A DNA stretch of 17,154 bases. Source: Chloroflexota bacterium (GTDB lineage: Bacteria; Chloroflexota; Anaerolineae; Anaerolineales; UBA4823). Every line of letters begins with the position of its first letter. Position 1 is the first letter of the stretch. The stretch covers positions 1 through 17,154 of the forward strand of contig JAAZNS010000188.1 in assembly GCA_012798185.1 (NCBI GenBank). The letters are read 5' to 3'. The position numbers and the translations under genes are program-made. Below the pieces are notes generated by a model. The model saw nothing but the letters and a program-made list of their open reading frames with translations. It did no database searches and was not told where the DNA came from. Shown here piece after piece: positions 6,769 to 13,707 of the stretch.

Positions 6769-7503
6769 ATGAGAAATAATTATTTCAATGAGCTTCTTAC
6801 GGTGTTGAAGCGGGCATTCGAAACCCAAACCGAGATTCTTAATCGCTGCGCTGAAAAAATGGCAGATGTGATTCAAAACGACCACCTGATCTATGTATTT
6901 GGAGCTGGTCATGCGGGGATCATCGCTGAAGAATTATGTTATAGAGCTGGCGGATTGGTGCCTATGATCCCGATTTTTGCACCTGGGTTAACCGTAAACA
7001 CACGCCCGGCGACTCTTGAAACTGATTTGGAACGCATTTCTGGGTATGCTTCTCTGATCCTCAAAGCTTCGAGAATCACTCGAGATGATTTATTGATTAT
7101 CCATTCAAATTCCGGTCGAAACACGGTTGCCATTGAAATGGCAGAAGAAGCCCAAAAAATGGGAATATTTGTAGTGGCATTAACCAGTATTACTCATAGC
7201 CAATCGGTGACATCAAGGCATCCCAAGGGATATAAGTTGATGGATATAGCTGACCTGGTGATCGACAATTGTGGAGTCCCTGGAGATGCGATTTGTGAAA
7301 TTCCTGGTGTTGCACCCCGTGTGGCATCCACCTCCACCGTTGTCGGCGTAGCCTTAATGAATTCATTGGTAGCAGAAATAACCCATATTCTTCATTCCCG
7401 CGGTGTTGTTCCTCCAATTTTCATCAGTTCCAATATCGATAACAGCACAGCATCAAACCAAAATTGGATGGACTATTATGGTTCCAGGTTACTTTACTTG
7501 TAA
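6769..7503 (+). CDS. SIS-domain protein, UPF0309 family (putative phosphosugar isomerase)
   Basis: This 244-residue single SIS-domain protein keeps the canonical features: FGAGHAG (44-50), HSNSGRN phosphate loop (112-118; Ser113 and Ser115), ADLVIDNCGVPGDA (161-174) and the ASTSTVVGVALMNSLVAE helix (186-203). This pattern is typical of the UPF0309 sugar-isomerase-domain proteins. The gene begins 10 bp after the first SIS gene and has only a weak ribosome-binding site, so translation is probably coupled. With the ROK kinase two genes downstream, the likely role is conversion of a phosphorylated (amino) sugar in the cytoplasm. Isomerase versus ether-cleaving activity cannot be told apart here. 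The two adjacent paralogues may form a heteromer. Confidence 0.85.
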   Translation: MRNNYFNELLTVLKRAFETQTEILNRCAEKMADVIQNDHLIYVFGAGHAGIIAEELCYRAGGLVPMIPIFAPGLTVNTRPATLETDLERISGYASLILKASRITRDDLLIIHSNSGRNTVAIEMAEEAQKMGIFVVALTSITHSQSVTSRHPKGYKLMDIADLVIDNCGVPGDAICEIPGVAPRVASTSTVVGVALMNSLVAEITHILHSRGVVPPIFISSNIDNSTASNQNWMDYYGSRLLYL

Positions 7504-7515
7504 AGGATCAAAAAC

Positions 7516-8253
7516 ATGGAATATCTACCATTAGATAAAGGCAGCCATATTCCGTTCTACTTACAACTCACTGCCCAATTGATTCGCATGATCGAAGAAG
7601 GCGAGCTAAAACCTGGAGATAAGATCGCCTCGGAACGCGAGCTTTCAGAGACGCTGAGAATCAGCCGCATTACTGCCCGCTTGGCAATCCAAGAGTTATA
7701 CAAGAGCGGTTTGGTCTATCGAGAACAAGGTCGGGGAACATTCGTAGCTGAATCAAAAATGCGTAATGTGCAAGGGTTTACTAGCTTCACAGAAAATATG
7801 AGAAAGCGCGGCATGCAGCCTGGATCGCAAATATTACAACAAGAGGTCATTCCAGCTGAAGAAACCCTAGCCAGACAATTGCATATCTATCCCGGCGACC
7901 CAACTCTACACCTGGTTCGCCTGCGCACCGCCGATGGAAAGCCTATTGCCATTCAATACGCCCATTTACCGCTCAAGCTATGCCAGGGTTTAGAAAAAGA
8001 ACCTCTTACCAACGAATCGCTTTTTTCGGTTCTGAGAACAAAATATAGCGTTTACCCCGCCTGGACCGAAGCCACGGTTGAAGCCTCTTCTGCCTTGCCT
8101 GAGGAAAGTCGTCTGTTAAATATAAAACAAGGCGAACCTGTATTAGTTGTGCGCGGCATTACTTTCAGCGAGACGTTCGATATTGTCGAGAGTGTACGTA
8201 CTATCTATCCTTCTAGAGGCTTTGCATTGTATTTAGGTCGTCAAAGGATTTAA
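7516..8253 (+). CDS. GntR-family (HutC subfamily) regulator with UTRA domain
   Basis: This is a 245-residue regulator. Residues 10-78 form the winged helix: IPFYLQLTAQLIRMIEEGEL, then KPGDKIASERELSETLRISR, then AIQELYKSGLVYREQGRGTF. Residues from about 90 to 240 form the UTRA effector-binding domain, with GFTSFTENMRKRGMQPGS, a LHLVRLRTADGKPIAIQY block and a closing FDIVESVRTIYPSRGFALYL block. HutC/UTRA regulators of this type, such as NagR/YvoA and DasR, sense phosphorylated amino sugars in characterised cases. AAGGA at 7503-7507 overlaps the previous stop and lies 8 nt from the ATG. The gene sits inside the operon it probably controls, through the palindrome at 5920-5933. The effector could be the product of the ROK kinase or SIS enzymes. 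Confidence 0.9.
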   Translation: MEYLPLDKGSHIPFYLQLTAQLIRMIEEGELKPGDKIASERELSETLRISRITARLAIQELYKSGLVYREQGRGTFVAESKMRNVQGFTSFTENMRKRGMQPGSQILQQEVIPAEETLARQLHIYPGDPTLHLVRLRTADGKPIAIQYAHLPLKLCQGLEKEPLTNESLFSVLRTKYSVYPAWTEATVEASSALPEESRLLNIKQGEPVLVVRGITFSETFDIVESVRTIYPSRGFALYLGRQRI

Positions 8254-8259
8254 GGACGA

Positions 8260-9300
8260 TTGGATAAATACCAGGAAAAACCAGAAATGAATGCACCTGG
8301 TCAAATAGATAAATTCATTATTGCTGTAGATATCGGCGGCACAAAGATCGCCATTGCTACTGTTACCACCAATGGACGCATCATATCCCGGCTCATTGCT
8401 CCCACTCAGCAGAATGGTCCCGATAAAGGCATTCAGCAGATCATCGCCTTGATTGAATCTCTAATCGCAAAAATAGACCTCAAACTCGGGCAAATCTTAG
8501 GTATCGGTATCGGAATCCCAGCTGTACTTGAAAATGAAACGGATTTTATTATTTGGGGCCCCAACTTAAAAGGTTGGAAAAATGTCGACTTGCGGGGCTC
8601 TCTCGAACAATATTTTAAGCTGCCCGTATGCATCGAATACGACGGGCATACCGCTGTTCTGGGCGAATGGTGGATGGGAGCAGCCAAAGGGTGTCAATCT
8701 GTCGTGAGTTTAATTGTTGGGACAGGTATCGGCGGAGGGATGATATTGGATGGCAAGCTTTTCCGCGGTAATAATCGTCTGGCAGGCGCTGTGGGTTGGT
8801 TTATTATCGATCGACATTCGGTATCAGACCTTGCGCGAGAGAGAGCGCTGGGAAGTTGGGAATCTTATAGCGCAGGACCTGGAATCGCCAATAGAACACA
8901 GCACTTTTTAGAATCCCACCCTGATATTGATACTATTCTGAAAAAAAACGATAAGAAAATAACCGCCAAAGATGTATTCGAAGCCGCTAAAAAGGGTGAT
9001 TCCCTGGCTTTACAGATAGCGGCTGACGAAGCCGAATTATTAGGGATGGGGATAGCCAATATCGTCAGTATTGTTAATCCAGAAATTGTTGTTTTAGGCG
9101 GTAGCGTCGGAAGTAATTCAGCGTTTTTATTACCACAGATCAAATCCATTGTCGAACGATATGCTCAGCCAATATCAAGCCAATCCGTAAAGATTGTTAC
9201 CTCTACCCTCGGGACGGATGCAGCCTTATTTGGCGCTGCATATGGATTACTACTTCGACTAAAAGATGAAGATCAAATAATTCGAAAGGAGGACATCTAA
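8260..9300 (+). CDS. ROK-family sugar kinase lacking the zinc motif
   Basis: This is a 346-residue ROK (repressor, ORF, kinase) protein without a DNA-binding N-terminus, so a kinase rather than a repressor. The phosphate-1 loop is VDIGGTK (23-29), the predicted catalytic base is D128 in IEYDGHTAVLGE (125-136), phosphate-2 is VGTGIGGG (153-160), and the adenosine region includes EIVVLGGSVG (275-284). ROK proteins usually have a GEIGH...CxCGxxGCxE zinc site; here the corresponding stretch reads GAVGWFIIDRHSVSD then SWESYSAGPGI, with no Cys cluster and Trp where the His is expected. Kinase activity without zinc is plausible but unproven. The TTG start at 8260 has AAGGA only 3 nt away; ATG 8287 with AGGA 10 nt upstream is an equally good start. 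It probably phosphorylates the sugar imported by the downstream ABC genes. Confidence 0.85.
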   Translation: MDKYQEKPEMNAPGQIDKFIIAVDIGGTKIAIATVTTNGRIISRLIAPTQQNGPDKGIQQIIALIESLIAKIDLKLGQILGIGIGIPAVLENETDFIIWGPNLKGWKNVDLRGSLEQYFKLPVCIEYDGHTAVLGEWWMGAAKGCQSVVSLIVGTGIGGGMILDGKLFRGNNRLAGAVGWFIIDRHSVSDLARERALGSWESYSAGPGIANRTQHFLESHPDIDTILKKNDKKITAKDVFEAAKKGDSLALQIAADEAELLGMGIANIVSIVNPEIVVLGGSVGSNSAFLLPQIKSIVERYAQPISSQSVKIVTSTLGTDAALFGAAYGLLLRLKDEDQIIRKEDI

Positions 9301-9369
9301 AAAATCGCTTATTAAAACCCGATAGATCGTTGAGAAAACCTTTATTAATTACTACTCTGAGGAGAAAAA

Positions 9370-10749
9370 ATGAACCGTAAGATATTTGTATTTTTGTCAG
9401 TGTTGGTCTTTACAACTATGGTCTTAGCAGCCTGTGCGCCAGCTGCTACATCTACAACTGCCCCAGTAGAAGAAGCTGCTCCTTCTGAAGCTCCGGCGGT
9501 CGAAGTGGCTACGCCAACTGAAGCTACAGTAGAAGAGGAAGCTACGCCAACTAATGCCCCTGTTGCCGAAGCAGTAACTATTCGCATGTTGGTCCGCCCT
9601 GATGAAGGCGGAAACATCGAAAAATTCCGAACACAATTTGAGTCCGAAACCGGCATTAAAGTTTCCGTGGATTATGTGGCTTGGAGTGATATTTCCAATA
9701 AAACCCTGACCACGTTGGCTGCCGGTGGTGGCGGTTATGATATCGTCTTCATGCCTTCTGCCGATGCTTCCAAGTTGATAGCCGGTGGCTGGTTTGAGCC
9801 AATCAATGAACTGATCTCTGAAGATCAAAAAGCCGATTGGGTGTCTGCAGTGTTGGATTTCTATACCGCTGATGGCAACCTGATGGCTATGCCCTGGTAT
9901 GCAGGTGGCGCTCACATGGCATATAATAAAACTATCCTGGAAACTGCCGGTGTGGATCCTACAACCATCGTAACCTGGGATGACTTTATGGCTGCCTGCA
10001 AAACTATTAAAGAGGCAGGCGCGGCAGATTTCTGTTTCACCCCATCTGCCAAGTATGCAGGTGAGTTCTATTACAACTGGGGCACAATGGTATTGAGCCG
10101 TGGTGGTACATTTTTTGATGATTCTGGCGCTCCGGTTTTCCAAAACTCAACGGCAGCTCTGGATTCTTATGCCTTTTTGAAAGAGGGCATCGATAAAGGT
10201 TATTTCAATCCTGCCGGTGTAGCCATGGACGATTATGAAACGCTAATTGATTTTGGTACCGGTAAAACAGCGTTTATGTTGAATTCCACCTGGTCGGCTA
10301 CCCAGGCGAATACCAATCCCGATCTTTCCACCCTGGTTGGAAAAGTTGGTTATATCCTGGTTCCAGGTACCGGTAATGTGCGCAGTGCAGCCTATCTATA
10401 CGCTGGCGGTTTAGGTCTTCTAAAAACCTCCGAACACAAAGAGGAAGCCAAACAATTCATAACATATTTAACCAGCGCAGAAGCTCAAAAGCACCACGCC
10501 ATTGAAGGCGCCAACATGCCCACCAGAGTTGCCTTGTTCGAGGATGCCGACATTGCCGCCGCCTGGGATGGTTTTGCTGACCTGGCTGCGCAATTAAGTT
10601 ATGGTGAATTTGTTCCTGCTGTTTCCTGGCTGGATGAATGGCGTCACTCGGTTGCTACCTCGATCCAGGATGTTATGTCTGGAACCAAATCACCGCAAGA
10701 AGCTATCGACTGGCTGGTAACTGAAACCGACCGAATTCGCAACCAATAA
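9370..10749 (+). CDS. ABC sugar transporter, family 1 solute-binding lipoprotein
   Basis: This is a 459-residue exported lipoprotein. MNRKIF plus a hydrophobic core ends in the lipobox L19-A-A-C22, where cleavage leaves a lipidated Cys22. About 43 residues of Ala/Pro/Thr/Glu linker follow (to about residue 65), acidic and low in complexity, typical of Chloroflexota binding proteins. The mature domain starts VTIRMLVRPDEGG and continues with FETGIKV-like and YDIVFMPSADASKLIAGGWFEP blocks of the MalE/UgpB-type family 1 fold. The C-terminal half has GKTAFMLNSTWS and AAYLYAGGLGLLKTSEHKEEAKQFI. It would capture a sugar or oligosaccharide outside the membrane and deliver it to the two permeases. GAGGAG (9359-9364) precedes the ATG. 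The gene lies 69 bp after the ROK gene and is probably cotranscribed with it. Confidence 0.92.
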   Translation: MNRKIFVFLSVLVFTTMVLAACAPAATSTTAPVEEAAPSEAPAVEVATPTEATVEEEATPTNAPVAEAVTIRMLVRPDEGGNIEKFRTQFESETGIKVSVDYVAWSDISNKTLTTLAAGGGGYDIVFMPSADASKLIAGGWFEPINELISEDQKADWVSAVLDFYTADGNLMAMPWYAGGAHMAYNKTILETAGVDPTTIVTWDDFMAACKTIKEAGAADFCFTPSAKYAGEFYYNWGTMVLSRGGTFFDDSGAPVFQNSTAALDSYAFLKEGIDKGYFNPAGVAMDDYETLIDFGTGKTAFMLNSTWSATQANTNPDLSTLVGKVGYILVPGTGNVRSAAYLYAGGLGLLKTSEHKEEAKQFITYLTSAEAQKHHAIEGANMPTRVALFEDADIAAAWDGFADLAAQLSYGEFVPAVSWLDEWRHSVATSIQDVMSGTKSPQEAIDWLVTETDRIRNQ

Positions 10750-10771
10750 CCTTATAAAAAACCAACCTTCT

Positions 10772-10807
10772 CATTTCCCCCATTTTATTGCAAAAATGGG
10801 GGAAATG
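10772..10807 (+). terminator. 15-bp stem-loop after the binding-protein gene
   Basis: CATTTCCCCCATTTT (10772-10786) pairs perfectly with AAAATGGGGGAAATG (10793-10807) over a 6-nt loop, starting 22 bp after the stop codon. The stem is followed by only TTCC, not a long U-tract. A stem at this place in an ABC operon commonly acts as a partial terminator or an mRNA 3' stabiliser, giving more binding protein than permease. That role here is inference. Confidence 0.65.
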
Positions 10808-11095
10808 TTCCAAGGACAAGTACTCAGGCAGCAAATTGTTGGCTTCAACAAGCTCTTCCAACAATGAATATAGTTTTTCTTTATAAAAATAATCGAGTTA
10901 TGCCCAAATCATTTATCGTGAAACCGTTTTGTATGCCTAATAATTGTGCCAAAAAAGATTGATGTAAGTTGTTTATTAGCCAAGTACAAATTAATGCTTG
11001 TAGAATCCTTCATCTTACTTGTATTGGTTAGCAAAGTGGATTTTTTCAATTTTCATTTTGTTGGGTTTGGTTTTCACAATTGTTGAAAGGATTGA
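10808..11095. other. AT-rich gap between binding-protein and permease genes
   Basis: About 290 bp without a gene. It holds a second, weaker hairpin: ATTGTTGG (10835-10842) with CCAACAAT (10858-10865), 15-nt loop. The rest is AT-rich, with no open frame of interest and no promoter I can defend, although a separate permease promoter is possible. A ribosome-binding site AAAGGA (11086-11091) closes the gap, 4 nt before the permease ATG. Confidence 0.5.
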
Positions 11096-12004
11096 ATGGC
11101 AAATATCTTCAAAATAAGCAAGCGTCAATGGCATGATGCCTTGTTTACAGCCTTACTGCTATTACCGGCAGCGATCATTATGGCGGTTGTCACGATATAT
11201 CCCCTTGTTCGTTCTTTTATTATCAGTTTGCTTCAATGGGATCTGACAAAACCAAACGTTGCCCATAATTTCATCTTTCTCGATAATTATCGCTATGTGC
11301 TCAATGATTCCACTTTTTGGCAAAGCGTAAGAGTGACCATAATATTTGTCATCGGAGCTGTCGCTCTCAATATTGTTCTCTCTCTGGCTATTGCGCTGTT
11401 GCTCAACCGCGAATTTATTGGAAGGAATCTGATCAGGATGCTGGCGCTCTTACCCTGGGCTGTCCCGAGTGTGGTCAACGGCATTATGTGGAAATGGATC
11501 CTCAACCCAAGCTATGGCGCGCTTAATGGCTTGCTCTATTCTCTGGGAATTATTGATAAATATATCATCTGGTTGGGTATTCCTTCCAATGCCCTGATCA
11601 TGTGCATTCTGGCAGATGTGTGGAAGGAAACACCATTCATTATGCTTCTCCTGTTGGCAGCTCTGCAAACCATCCCTAAAGATTTATACGAAGCGGCTAA
11701 GGTGGATGGCGCTAATGCTTTGCAAGCTTTTTGGAATGTCACCATTCCATTGATCAAACCGACTCTGTTTGTTGCTTTAACGTTGCGAACAATTTGGGCG
11801 TTAAAAAGCTTCGATCTGATCTATACCCTTACCGCCGGTGGTCCTTCCAACGGTACCAATGTAATTGGGTTTTATACATACATAAAAACATTCATATCTT
11901 TAAATCTGGGCAGGGGATCCGCGGTTGCCTACCTGATGACTGGGGTTGTGGCGATTCTCGTAGTTATTAATCAACGTGCGCTTTATAAAGAGGTTCGGTA
12001 CTGA
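11096..12004 (+). CDS. ABC sugar permease, MalF-type
   Basis: This is a 302-residue inner-membrane permease of the carbohydrate uptake type 1 family. About six membrane spans are visible, starting with LFTALLLLPAAIIMAVVTIYP (first span, then YPLVRSF, a typical MalF-like start). The EAA loop that contacts the ATPase reads YEAAKVDGANALQAFWNVTIP (about residues 198-218), including the conserved EAA---G. The LLPWAVPSVVNGIMWKWILNP block is also family-typical. It forms a heterodimer with the next gene product; the two frames overlap in TGATG, indicating coupled translation. No ATPase gene is present, so a shared MsmX/UgpC-like ATPase elsewhere in the genome is probably used. Confidence 0.93.
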   Translation: MANIFKISKRQWHDALFTALLLLPAAIIMAVVTIYPLVRSFIISLLQWDLTKPNVAHNFIFLDNYRYVLNDSTFWQSVRVTIIFVIGAVALNIVLSLAIALLLNREFIGRNLIRMLALLPWAVPSVVNGIMWKWILNPSYGALNGLLYSLGIIDKYIIWLGIPSNALIMCILADVWKETPFIMLLLLAALQTIPKDLYEAAKVDGANALQAFWNVTIPLIKPTLFVALTLRTIWALKSFDLIYTLTAGGPSNGTNVIGFYTYIKTFISLNLGRGSAVAYLMTGVVAILVVINQRALYKEVRY

Positions 12005-12921
12005 TGACAACGTTCACACAAAGAGACAACAGACAAAATGTGCACATAAATAATAAAACGATTGTTGCCCTGGTAAAGAATACACTTTTCTATTTAGCTA
12101 TCGTTGCATTGCTATGTATTATGATTGGACCATTTTTATGGATGTTTATATCGAGTATATCGCCACAGGTCGAGTTAACCGCCACTCCACCGCATTGGTT
12201 CCCCAAAAACCCCACTCTATTTCGATATGAAGCCCTATTTATTGGCACTGGTGATGGATCCACCTCCCTTCCAGCCGGGATCGAGAAGTTTATTCGCGGA
12301 CTAACGAACTCAATGATCGTGAGCACTTTAACCACCTTGGTATGCGTATCTACTGGGACCTTGGCAGCTTATGCTCTAGCAAGGTTAAATGTGCCGGGTA
12401 AGAACAAATTTATGTTAGGAATCCTTAGTTCGCAAATGCTGCCAATTATCGTCATCATTATCCCTCTTTATCTTTTATTGCAAAAATTGATGCTGATGGA
12501 TAGTATTCAGGGCTTGGTTCTTCTTTATACCGGCTTTATGCTCCCCACAGTGATCTGGATAATGCACAGCTACTTCGAGACCTTGCCCCGCGAACTGGAA
12601 GAAGCCGCCATGATCGATGGTTGTAACCGCTTTCAATCTTTAACCAAGGTTATCATCCCTTTATCCGGACCAGGTTTGGTTGCCGTTTCGGCTTTTGCGT
12701 TTCTCTCATCCTGGAATGAATTTTTTATGGCACTGATTTTTACGGGCGCCAATACTAAAACAATTACGGTGACGGTCACCGAATTTAGCTCACAATTCGG
12801 AGTTGATTTTGGACTAATGGCTACCGGCGGTGTAATCGGTTCGATACCCCCGTTGGTGTTAGCTTTTTTACTGCAAAAGTATATCGTAGCGGGTTTAACT
12901 GCCGGGTCGGTAAAAGGATAA
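12004..12921 (+). CDS. ABC sugar permease, MalG-type
   Basis: This is a 305-residue partner permease. Its N-terminal tail is polar (about residues 1-25), then the first span with the family block IGPFLWMFISSISPQ. Further on, LAAYALARLNVPGKN and LPTVIWIMHSYFETLP lead into the EAA loop LEEAAMIDGCNRFQSLTKVI (about 199-218), the ATPase contact site. The C-terminal FLLQKYIVAGLTAGSVKG is the classic end of MalG-like permeases. Its ATG shares a base with the stop codon of the MalF-type gene. It is the last gene of the operon, and a terminator-like hairpin lies about 210 bp downstream. Confidence 0.93.
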   Translation: MTTFTQRDNRQNVHINNKTIVALVKNTLFYLAIVALLCIMIGPFLWMFISSISPQVELTATPPHWFPKNPTLFRYEALFIGTGDGSTSLPAGIEKFIRGLTNSMIVSTLTTLVCVSTGTLAAYALARLNVPGKNKFMLGILSSQMLPIIVIIIPLYLLLQKLMLMDSIQGLVLLYTGFMLPTVIWIMHSYFETLPRELEEAAMIDGCNRFQSLTKVIIPLSGPGLVAVSAFAFLSSWNEFFMALIFTGANTKTITVTVTEFSSQFGVDFGLMATGGVIGSIPPLVLAFLLQKYIVAGLTAGSVKG

Positions 12922-13127
12922 TAAACTCGATTTTATAGATGAGGGTTTTCCTGATCTTGATTAGTCTGCTTTTTCTATACGGTTCGCTAAGGTAAATTCT
13001 AAAATGCCCAGATCATAGCCAAAACTACTGCCACTGTCTTGATGCCAATAAGATCACAAAAGTGGCTTGCAACTTACCGACTTCTTTTCCGATTATTTTT
13101 TCCAAAATATTGAATCCCTCAAATTAT
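12922..13127. other. intergenic region without a gene
   Basis: This forms most of the 309-bp space between the end of the sugar operon and the convergent small membrane-protein gene. It is AT-rich with frequent stops. One 18-codon hydrophobic frame at 12939 has no ribosome-binding site, so I do not call it. Confidence 0.4.
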
Positions 13128-13164
13128 AAATCAATCCCGGTTTGTGATAATCTGGGGTTGATTT
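13128..13164. terminator. bidirectional terminator-like hairpin
   Basis: AAATCAATCCC (13128-13138) pairs with GGGGTTGATTT (13154-13164) with one G-T wobble, over a 15-nt loop. The plus-strand stem runs into TTATTG, and the minus-strand stem into TATAATTTG. It lies between the convergent permease gene and the GlsB-like gene, where a shared terminator is expected. Confidence 0.55.
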
Positions 13165-13230
13165 TTATTGATTGTCGAAGAAAGGTTAATATTGATAAGA
13201 TATCTTTTTTCTTCCGCAGTAGGTTGGGCG

Positions 13231-13476
13231 TTATCGCTTAATCTTGCGATAGACTGCTATTACGATTATCGCTCCTAACATTGCGACAAGGATGCTGGAG
13301 AGGTTAATTCCGCTCATCAAATTTACTTTAAATAAAAGGCTGGAAAGCCAGCCGCCCAAAAAACCGCCGATTACGCCCAAAATGAGATCAGTCAACATGC
13401 CAGTTTTTGCCTTCATCAGCCAGGAAGCCAAAAAGCCTGCGATAAGCCCCACGATAATTGTTGCGAACCAACCCAT
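13231..13476 (-). CDS. GlsB/YeaQ/YmgE-family small membrane protein
   Basis: This is an 81-residue, very hydrophobic protein with three predicted spans: about 3-20 (GWFATIIVGLIAGFLASWLM), 27-49 (glycine-rich, LILGVIGGFLGGWLSSLLF) and 60-77 (SSILVAMLGAIIVIAVYR), closing with a basic tail RKIKR. The W-x2-I-I-V-G-L-I-A-G start and the LGxxGGxxGGW middle are the hallmarks of the 'transglycosylase-associated' GlsB/YeaQ family. Members are often stress-induced, and their biochemical role is unsettled. The length is typical. AAGGA lies 9 nt before the ATG (plus-strand 13486-13490). The serine hydrolase gene lies 231 bp upstream on the same strand, too far to assume an operon. Confidence 0.88.
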   Translation of the reverse strand: MGWFATIIVGLIAGFLASWLMKAKTGMLTDLILGVIGGFLGGWLSSLLFKVNLMSGINLSSILVAMLGAIIVIAVYRKIKR

Positions 13477-13606
13477 GATGTTTTATCCTTTTTTTCTTAT
13501 ATTTTTATGAGTGATGCTCTCCATTTTCTGGTCAGCCAATCCAAAAAGATGTCGAGGCAAAGCATACCCTCTGATTGAATGTCATGTCTCAGGGACGATA
13601 TACTCA

Positions 13607-13657
13607 ATTCGACTTTCCCTTTGTATTGTTGCTGTAAATTATCAACCAAAGTCGAAT
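13607..13657. repeat. 10-bp perfect inverted repeat
   Basis: ATTCGACTTT (13607-13616) and AAAGTCGAAT (13648-13657) are perfect complements separated by 31 nt. They lie about 50 bp downstream of the serine hydrolase stop and upstream of the GlsB-like gene, both on the minus strand. It could be a terminator-like fold for the first or a binding site for the second. There is no U-tract. Confidence 0.4.
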
Positions 13658-13707
13658 CCTTCAAGTATTACAACACAGATCGGGTAAATTGGTTGTGGTA
13701 TTTATCG

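Noticed and set aside
9424..10143. Long minus-strand frame (239 codons) opposite the binding-protein gene
   Set aside because: Wholly antisense to a clear lipoprotein gene, with no recognisable domain and repetitive Ser/Arg/Phe composition that mirrors the Ala/Glu-rich linker on the other strand.
12939..12995. 18-codon hydrophobic frame after the MalG-type gene
   Set aside because: No ribosome-binding site and too short to distinguish from chance in AT-rich DNA.
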